Positions 58,525-64,000 of a stretch of 64,000 bases of DNA are shown one piece after another. Each line of letters begins with the position of its first letter. Position 1 is the stretch's first letter. The position numbers and the translations under genes are program-made. The notes below the pieces were generated by a model. It was not told the origin of the DNA and ran no database searches. It saw nothing but the letters and a program-made list of their open reading frames with translations. This DNA comes from Burkholderiaceae bacterium (GTDB taxonomy: Bacteria > Pseudomonadota > Gammaproteobacteria > Burkholderiales > Burkholderiaceae_C), in contig JACKLO010000007.1 of assembly GCA_024235915.1 (NCBI GenBank), positions 186,001 to 250,000 of the forward strand, given 5' to 3'.

Positions 58525-59280
58525 ATGACCGACTTCGCCACGCGCGCTGTCGGTGCCGAGCCGACGCCGTCGTTCAGCCCGCTGTACCAGCAGATCAAGG
58601 GCCTGCTGCTGCGCAGCCTGCAGGGTGGCGAGTGGCGGCCGGGCGAGGCCATCCCCAGCGAGATGGAGCTGGCGGCGCGCTTCAAGGTCAGCCAGGGCAC
58701 GGTGCGCAAGGCGATCGATGAACTCGCCGCCGACAACCTGGTGGTGCGCCGCCAGGGCAAAGGCACCTTCGTCGCCACCCACGCCGAGGAACGCACGCAG
58801 TACCGCTTCCTGCGCCTGCAGCCGGACGATGCCGACGCCACCGCCCTGCGCCGGCGGCTGCTGGAATGCCGCCGCCTGCGGGCCCCGGCCGACGTGGCGC
58901 GCACGCTCGAACTGAAATCCGGCGAGAGCGTGGTGCTGATCCGCCGCCTGCTGCTGCAGGGGGAGCAGCCGGTGGTGCTGGACGAGATCTGGCTGCCGGC
59001 CGCGCCCTTCAAGGGCCTGAGCGCCGAGCGCCTGGCGGCCAACCGCGGTCCGATGTACGCCTACTTCGAGTCGGAGTACGGGGTGCACATGTCGCGCGCC
59101 GACGAGAAGATCCGTGCCGTGGCGGCCAATGCCGACATGGCGCAGGTGCTGGCAGTGCCGGAAGGCACGCCGCTGCTGTCCGTCGAGCGCGTGTCCTACA
59201 CCTACGGTGACAAACCCGTGGAGATGCGCCGTGGGCTGTATCGCACCGAGTCGCACCACTACCGCAACGTGCTCACCTGA
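58525..59280 (+). CDS. GntR/HutC-family transcriptional regulator of the TCA block
   Basis: This 251-residue regulator has a winged helix (residues 17-85: PLYQQIKGLLLRSLQGGEWRPGEAIPSEMELAARFKVSQGTVRKAIDEL...RRQGKGTFV) and a C-terminal UTRA effector domain (about 105-245), as in the HutC/FarR subfamily. It is the first gene reading toward sdhCDAB and is divergent from mdh. The same order is common in Burkholderiales, so control of sdh and mdh by a TCA metabolite is a fair inference. The effector is unknown. Confidence 0.9.
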   Translation: MTDFATRAVGAEPTPSFSPLYQQIKGLLLRSLQGGEWRPGEAIPSEMELAARFKVSQGTVRKAIDELAADNLVVRRQGKGTFVATHAEERTQYRFLRLQPDDADATALRRRLLECRRLRAPADVARTLELKSGESVVLIRRLLLQGEQPVVLDEIWLPAAPFKGLSAERLAANRGPMYAYFESEYGVHMSRADEKIRAVAANADMAQVLAVPEGTPLLSVERVSYTYGDKPVEMRRGLYRTESHHYRNVLT

Positions 59281-59391
59281 GGTCCCATCCCATCCGCCGG
59301 GACGTCGCCTGGCAAGCTTCAAGCACCGCGTAAGACTGTTGCGTTGCAATAAACTCAGTTGGTTTCACATCCGGACAACCCCCAAAAACAC

Positions 59392-59838
59392 ATGGCCGAG
59401 TCCTCCACCCCTGCAACACGCGTCGCGCCTGCCAACCGCCCGGGCCCGATGCGTCTGACCGACGCCCTGCAGTACCGCCTGCCCCTGGCGGGCGTCGTGT
59501 CCATCCTGCACCGCGCCAGCGGCGCGCTGATGCTGGTCCTGCTGCCGTTCGTGATCTGGATGTTCGACACCAGCGTTACGTCGGAAGTCAGCTTCGATGT
59601 TTTCGCCAGCGCGTTCTCGTCCGGCCTGGGCGTGTTCCCGGGCTGGTTCGTCAAGCTGGTGGCGCTGGCGCTGATCTGGGCCTACCTGCATCACTTCATC
59701 GCCGGTGTGCGCCACCTGTACATGGACGCCACGCACAGCGTCACCAAGGAATTCGGTCGCCAGTCGGCGGTGACGACCCTGGTGCTGTCCATTGCGCTGA
59801 CGCTGGCGCTGGGCGCCAAGCTGTTCGGCCTGTTCTGA
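59392..59838 (+). CDS. sdhC: Succinate dehydrogenase cytochrome b556 subunit
   Basis: This 148-residue membrane subunit has three helices. RPGPMRLTDALQYRLPLAGVVSILHRASGALM contains the conserved Ser-x-x-His-Arg quinone-site motif (SILHRASG), and YLHHFIAGVRHLYMD contains the haem b His. With SdhD it anchors the dehydrogenase and reduces quinone. The ATG at 59392 lacks a strong ribosome site; an in-frame start at 59359 is possible. It is separated from gntR by 111 bases, probably containing the sdh promoter, and is 11 bases before sdhD. Confidence 0.94.
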   Translation: MAESSTPATRVAPANRPGPMRLTDALQYRLPLAGVVSILHRASGALMLVLLPFVIWMFDTSVTSEVSFDVFASAFSSGLGVFPGWFVKLVALALIWAYLHHFIAGVRHLYMDATHSVTKEFGRQSAVTTLVLSIALTLALGAKLFGLF

Positions 59839-59849
59839 GGAGCGCCACG

Positions 59850-60212
59850 ATGGCAGTCAACTACGGATCCAAGCGCATCGTCAGCGGTGCGCACTACGGC
59901 CTGCGCGACTGGATGGTGCAGCGCGCCACCGCGGGCCTGATGGCGCTGTTCACGCTGGTCGTGATCGTGCAGGTGCTGATGCCCGGCCCGATGGGCTACG
60001 ACAAGTGGGCCGGCATCTTCGCCGCCCAATGGATGAAGGTGCTGACCTTCACCGTGATCATCGCGATGGCCTGGCACGCCTGGGTCGGCACGCGCGACAT
60101 CTGGATGGATTACGTCAAGTCGGCCGGCCTGCGTCTGGTGATGCAGGTGGCCACCATCGTCTGGCTCGTGGGCTGTGCCGGCTGGGCCGTGCAAGTGCTC
60201 TGGAGACTCTGA
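59850..60212 (+). CDS. sdhD: Succinate dehydrogenase membrane anchor subunit
   Basis: This 120-residue protein has three membrane helices. GLRDWMVQRATAGLMALFT and AMAWHAWVGTRDIWMDY carry the conserved Arg, His and Asp-Tyr of the quinone site. It forms the haem b anchor with SdhC. GAGGAG precedes the ATG. It is 4 bases before sdhA, in a tight operon. Confidence 0.94.
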   Translation: MAVNYGSKRIVSGAHYGLRDWMVQRATAGLMALFTLVVIVQVLMPGPMGYDKWAGIFAAQWMKVLTFTVIIAMAWHAWVGTRDIWMDYVKSAGLRLVMQVATIVWLVGCAGWAVQVLWRL

Positions 60213-60216
60213 ACCC

Positions 60217-62022
60217 ATGTCACTCGCCAATCTCCCCCGTCGCAAGTTCGACGTCGTCATCGTCGGTGCCGGTGGTTCCGGCATGCGCGCGTCACTGCAG
60301 CTGTCGCTCGCCGGCCTCAACGTCGCCGTGCTGTCCAAGGTGTTCCCGACCCGTTCGCACACGGTGGCGGCGCAGGGCGGCATCGGTGCCAGCCTTGGCA
60401 ACATGTCCGAGGACAACTGGCACTACCACTTCTACGACACCATCAAGGGGTCGGACTGGCTGGGCGACCAGGACGCCATCGAGTTCATGTGCCGCGAGGC
60501 GACCAAGGTCGTCTACGAGCTCGAGCACTTTGGCATGCCGTTCGACCGCAACCCGGACGGCACCATCTACCAGCGCCCGTTCGGCGGCCACACCGCCAAC
60601 TACGGCGAGAAGCCGGTGCAGCGCGCCTGCGCCGCGGCCGACCGCACCGGCCACGCGATGCTGCACACGCTGTACCAGCGCAACGTGGCGGCGCGCACCA
60701 ACTTCTTCGTCGAGTGGATGGCGCTGGACCTGATCCGTGACGCCGACGGCGACGTGCTGGGCGTCACCGCGCTCGAGATGGAGACCGGCGAGGTCTACAT
60801 CCTCGAGGCCAAGACCACGCTGCTGGCCACCGGCGGTGCGGGCCGCATCTACGCCGCCAGCACCAACGCCTTCATCAACACCGGCGACGGCCTGGGCATG
60901 GCGGCGCGTGCCGGCATCCCGCTGGAGGACATGGAGTTCTGGCAGTTCCACCCCACCGGCGTGGCCGGTGCCGGCGTGCTGTTGACCGAAGGCTGCCGCG
61001 GCGAAGGCGCGATCCTGCGCAACGTCAACGGCGAACGCTTCATGGAGCGCTACGCGCCGACGCTGAAGGATCTGGCGCCGCGCGACTTCGTCAGCCGCTG
61101 CATGGACCAGGAGATCAAGGAAGGGCGCGGCTGTGGTCCGAACAAGGACTACATCCACCTCGACATGACCCACCTGGGCGGTGACACCATCCTGAAGCGC
61201 CTGCCCAGCGTGTTCGAGATCGGCCACAACTTCGCCAACGTCGACATCACCAAGGAGCCGATCCCGGTGGTGCCGACCATCCACTACCAGATGGGTGGCA
61301 TCCCGACCAACATCAACGGCCAGGCCGTGGTGCCGAAGAACGGCGACCCGAACACGGTGGTCAACGGCCTGTACGCGGTGGGCGAATGCTCCTGCGTCAG
61401 CGTGCATGGTGCAAACCGCCTGGGCACGAACTCGCTGCTGGACCTGCTGGTCTTCGGCCGTGCTGCCGGCAACCACATCGTCGACAGCTTCAAGCGCGCC
61501 GACAAGTCGCACAAGCCGCTGCCCAAGGACGCTGCCGACCGCACGCTGGCACGCCTGGCCCGCCTGGACAACAGCACCGGTGGCGAGTACGCGCAGACCG
61601 TGGCCGATGCCATCCGCAGCACCATGCAGCAGCACGCCGGCGTGTTCCGCACCCAGGCCACCATGGACGAAGGCGTGGTCAAGATCGCGGCCCTGCGCGA
61701 GCGCGTGGGCGGCATCACGCTGAAGGACAAGAGCAAGGTCTTCAACACTGCGCGCATCGAGGCGCTGGAGGTCGACAACCTGATCGAGGCCGCGCAGGCC
61801 ACGATGGTGTCGGCTGCCGCGCGCCAGGAGTGCCGCGGTGCCCACACCGTCAAGGACTACGAACGCGGTGCCGACGACCCGGAATTCCCGCTGGGCCGCA
61901 ACGATGCCGTGTGGATGAAGCACACGCTGTGGGATTCGGCCAGCAACAGCCTGTCCTACAAGCCGGTGAAGATGACGCCGCTGACGGTGGAATCTGTGCC
62001 GCCCAAGGTCCGCACGTTTTGA
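60217..62022 (+). CDS. sdhA: Succinate dehydrogenase flavoprotein subunit
   Basis: This 601-residue subunit oxidises succinate to fumarate. VVIVGAGGSGMRASLQ binds FAD and H48 in RSHTVAAQGG holds it covalently. The active-site segments are WQFHPTG, LTEGCRGEGAILRN and HGANRLGTNSLLDLLVFGRAAG. The length is close to that of E. coli SdhA (588). It follows sdhD by 4 bases and precedes sdhB by 13. Confidence 0.97.
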   Translation: MSLANLPRRKFDVVIVGAGGSGMRASLQLSLAGLNVAVLSKVFPTRSHTVAAQGGIGASLGNMSEDNWHYHFYDTIKGSDWLGDQDAIEFMCREATKVVYELEHFGMPFDRNPDGTIYQRPFGGHTANYGEKPVQRACAAADRTGHAMLHTLYQRNVAARTNFFVEWMALDLIRDADGDVLGVTALEMETGEVYILEAKTTLLATGGAGRIYAASTNAFINTGDGLGMAARAGIPLEDMEFWQFHPTGVAGAGVLLTEGCRGEGAILRNVNGERFMERYAPTLKDLAPRDFVSRCMDQEIKEGRGCGPNKDYIHLDMTHLGGDTILKRLPSVFEIGHNFANVDITKEPIPVVPTIHYQMGGIPTNINGQAVVPKNGDPNTVVNGLYAVGECSCVSVHGANRLGTNSLLDLLVFGRAAGNHIVDSFKRADKSHKPLPKDAADRTLARLARLDNSTGGEYAQTVADAIRSTMQQHAGVFRTQATMDEGVVKIAALRERVGGITLKDKSKVFNTARIEALEVDNLIEAAQATMVSAAARQECRGAHTVKDYERGADDPEFPLGRNDAVWMKHTLWDSASNSLSYKPVKMTPLTVESVPPKVRTF

Positions 62023-62035
62023 GGTTTCACGTCAC

Positions 62036-62740
62036 ATGACCAAGCGCACCTTCCAGATCTACCGCTTCGACCCCGACCAGGACCAGAAGCCCCGCATGCA
62101 GACCATCGAGGTCGAACTCGATGGCACCGAGCGCATGCTGCTCGACGCGCTGATGAAGCTCAAGGAGGTCGATCCGACCCTGAGCTTCCGCCGCAGCTGC
62201 CGCGAAGGCGTCTGCGGGTCGGACGCGATGAACATCAACGGCAAGAACGGCCTGGCCTGCCTGACCAACCTGCGCACGCTGCCGGGCACCATCGTGCTCA
62301 AGCCGCTGCCGGGGCTGCCCGTGATCCGCGACCTGATCGTGGACATGACGCAGTTCTTCAAGCAGTACCACTCGATCAAGCCCTACCTCGTCAACGACGA
62401 ACCGCCACCGGAAACCGAACGCCTGCAGTCGCCGGAAGAGCGCGACGAGCTCAACGGCCTGTACGAGTGCATCCTGTGCGCCAGCTGCTCCACCAGCTGC
62501 CCCAGCTTCTGGTGGAACCCGGACAAGTTCGTCGGCCCGGCAGGCCTGCTGCAGGCCTACCGCTTCATCGCCGACAGCCGCGACCACGCCACCGCGGAGC
62601 GCCTCGACAACCTCGAGGACCCGTACCGCCTGTTCCGCTGCCACACCATCATGAACTGCGTCGACGTCTGCCCGAAGGGTCTGAACCCCACGAAGGCGAT
62701 CGGCAAGATCAAGGAGCTGATGGTCCGCCGGGCCGTCTGA
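62036..62740 (+). CDS. sdhB: Succinate dehydrogenase iron-sulfur subunit
   Basis: This 234-residue subunit carries electrons from FAD to quinone. It has the 2Fe-2S site SCREGVCGSDAMNINGKNGLAC, the 4Fe-4S site CILCASCSTSCP and the 3Fe-4S site CHTIMNCVDVCPKGLNP in order. The length equals that of the family. It is followed after 13 bases by sdhE. Confidence 0.97.
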   Translation: MTKRTFQIYRFDPDQDQKPRMQTIEVELDGTERMLLDALMKLKEVDPTLSFRRSCREGVCGSDAMNINGKNGLACLTNLRTLPGTIVLKPLPGLPVIRDLIVDMTQFFKQYHSIKPYLVNDEPPPETERLQSPEERDELNGLYECILCASCSTSCPSFWWNPDKFVGPAGLLQAYRFIADSRDHATAERLDNLEDPYRLFRCHTIMNCVDVCPKGLNPTKAIGKIKELMVRRAV

Positions 62741-62753
62741 TCCGCTGCCTTCG

Positions 62754-63047
62754 ATGGACACGCCACTCGACGCCCGCTCGCTGAGCAAGCTCAAGTGGCG
62801 CTGCCGTCGGGGGCTGCTCGAGAACGACCTGTTCGTCGAGCGCTTCTTCCGCCGCCACGAGGAGACGATAACCACACGACAGGCCGACGGGCTGCTGGCC
62901 CTGATGGACCTGTCGGACAACGACCTGCTCGACCTGCTGCTCGCGCGCTGCGAGCCGCAGGGCGAACTCGACCGGCCCGACGTGCGCGAGGTGCTGGCGC
63001 AGATGCGCAGTCCCGAGCCCCAACATCAAAAGGTGAAGCCCGAATGA
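62754..63047 (+). CDS. sdhE: FAD assembly factor SdhE
   Basis: This 97-residue helical protein has the SdhE motif RGLLE (residues 19-23, Arg-Gly-x-x-Glu) followed by NDLFVERFFRRH. SdhE promotes covalent flavinylation of SdhA, encoded two genes upstream. A C-terminal tail with QHQKVKPE is slightly longer than in E. coli. The stop overlaps the gltA start (ATGA). Confidence 0.92.
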   Translation: MDTPLDARSLSKLKWRCRRGLLENDLFVERFFRRHEETITTRQADGLLALMDLSDNDLLDLLLARCEPQGELDRPDVREVLAQMRSPEPQHQKVKPE

Positions 63048-64000
63048 CCCCCTCCGACGTGAAAGCCACGCTCTCGTTCTCCGACGGCAGCCCGAGCATG
63101 GACCTGCCGATCTACAAGGGCAGCATCGGCCCGGACGTCATCGACATCCGCAAGCTCTATGCGCAGACCGGCAAGTTCACCTACGACCCGGGCTTCCTGA
63201 GCACGGCCTCGTGCCAGTCGACCATCACCTACATCGATGGCGACAAGGGCGAGCTGCTGTACCGCGGCTACCCCATCGAGCAGCTGGCCGAGCACTGCGA
63301 CTTCATGGACGTCTGCTACCTGCTGCTCAACGGCGAACTGCCGAATGCGCAGCAGCAGAAGGACTTCGACCGCATGGTGACCGTGCACACCATGGTCAAC
63401 GAGCAGATGCAGTTCTTCCTGCGTGGTTTCCGCCGCGACGCGCACCCGATGGCCATCATGACGGGCCTGGTGGGCGGCATGTCGGCCTTCTATCACGACA
63501 GCACCGACGTCCATAACCCGAAGCACCGCGAGATCGCCGCCATCCGCCTGATCGCGAAGATGCCGACGCTGGTGTCGATGGCCTACAAGTACACCATCGG
63601 CCAGCCGTACATCTACCCGAAGAACGACCTGTCGTACTCGGCGAACTTCATGCGGATGATGTTCGGCACGCCGTGCGAGGAGTACCAGCCCAACGACGTG
63701 CTGGTGCGCGCGATGGACCGCATCTTCATCCTGCACGCCGACCACGAGCAGAACGCATCCACCTCCACCGTGCGCCTGTGCGGCAGCTCGGGCACCAACC
63801 CGTTCGCCGCCATCGCCGCCGGCGTGGCCTGCCTGTGGGGCCCGGCGCACGGCGGTGCCAACGAGGCGGCGCTGAACATGCTGGAGGACATCCAGCGCAA
63901 CGGCGGCGTCGAGAAGATCGGCGAGTTCATCAAGCAGGTCAAGGACAAGAACTCCAGCGTCAAGCTGATGGGCTTCGGCCACCGGGTCTACAAGAACTAC
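63044..64000 (+). CDS. gltA: Citrate synthase, 3' end beyond the window
   Basis: This gene condenses acetyl-CoA and oxaloacetate to citrate. 319 codons are present of an expected ~430. The fold is the hexameric type II form of Gram-negative bacteria (TASCQSTITYIDGDKGELLYRGYPIEQLA). H231 in FILHADHEQN, H269 in GPAHGGANEA and H313 in GFGHRVYKNY are the active-site histidines; the catalytic Asp would lie just past the edge. It overlaps sdhE by four bases, closing the sdhCDAB-sdhE-gltA operon. Confidence 0.96.
   Translation, partial: MTPSDVKATLSFSDGSPSMDLPIYKGSIGPDVIDIRKLYAQTGKFTYDPGFLSTASCQSTITYIDGDKGELLYRGYPIEQLAEHCDFMDVCYLLLNGELPNAQQQKDFDRMVTVHTMVNEQMQFFLRGFRRDAHPMAIMTGLVGGMSAFYHDSTDVHNPKHREIAAIRLIAKMPTLVSMAYKYTIGQPYIYPKNDLSYSANFMRMMFGTPCEEYQPNDVLVRAMDRIFILHADHEQNASTSTVRLCGSSGTNPFAAIAAGVACLWGPAHGGANEAALNMLEDIQRNGGVEKIGEFIKQVKDKNSSVKLMGFGHRVYKNY

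Noticed and set aside
59327..59355. Possible sigma-70 promoter before sdhC (TAAACT as -10)
   Set aside because: No acceptable -35 lies at the right distance, so I did not annotate it, although a promoter in this gap is likely.
60292..61923. A 543-codon open frame opposite sdhA
   Set aside because: It is antisense to an unmistakable sdhA and has the same shadow-like composition.

Overview
The window is about 64 kb of very GC-rich DNA with dense, short-gapped coding on both strands. Gene content points to a betaproteobacterium of the order Burkholderiales, probably in the Rubrivivax/Leptothrix/Comamonadaceae-like part. The grounds are the block GntR regulator - sdhCDAB - sdhE - gltA with a divergent mdh, the acnA/acnB pair, PEP-CTERM proteins, and a RIP-type itaconate cluster. 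This placement is an inference from gene order and protein style, not from a marker gene. No rRNA, tRNA, CRISPR array, insertion sequence or prophage was seen, and no gap exceeds 300 bases. The largest gaps are 15560-15789, 57164-57384 and 20666-20846.

Left part (1-20.7 kb): an aconitase AcnA running off the left edge; a CopD-like membrane protein; an ECF42-type sigma factor with two DGPF/YCII proteins, a VOC protein and a promoter that fits the ECF42 signature; an RraA-like aldolase with a small membrane protein; a flavocytochrome c sulfide dehydrogenase pair (fccA, fccB); a CsoSCA/beta-type carbonic anhydrase-like protein; a two-component system upstream of an HtrA/DegP protease; a membrane-anchored TIR protein with a GNAT acetyltransferase; acnB; an AbrB-PIN toxin-antitoxin pair; and zwf.

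Middle part (20.8-48 kb): a five-gene cluster (hydratase, acyl-CoA dehydrogenase, class III CoA-transferase, MmgE/PrpD protein, CitE lyase) facing a LysR regulator. It matches the itaconate degradation (RIP) cluster of Pseudomonas, which converts itaconate through itaconyl-CoA and citramalyl-CoA to pyruvate and acetyl-CoA. Then follow an S9 peptidase, a second acyl-CoA dehydrogenase, a MarC protein, serC with an enoyl-CoA hydratase-like gene, an outer-membrane DUF5916 protein, a phasin-like protein, a TIR-receiver fusion, a glycerophosphodiesterase, exonuclease I, a fluoroacetate-dehalogenase-like hydrolase, a sulfotransferase-like protein, a ParA-type ATPase, a PanE-like reductase, a PepSY protein, an ODP/MBL protein, an MFS transporter and an NAD-dependent epimerase.

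Right part (48-64 kb): two PEP-CTERM exported proteins followed by a large BTAD/AAA transcriptional activator; a large ZU5-like lipoprotein; small exported hypotheticals; and the TCA block (CitE-like lyase, mdh, gntR, sdhCDAB, sdhE, and gltA cut by the window end). With acnA and acnB at the left, the window encodes citrate synthase, two aconitases, succinate dehydrogenase and malate dehydrogenase, with about 37 kb of unrelated genes between the two TCA groups.

The observations most worth a second look are the TIR-receiver fusion, the membrane TIR protein, the ECF42 module with its promoter, the itaconate cluster with its repeat-rich control region, and a long hairpin abutting the fccB stop codon.
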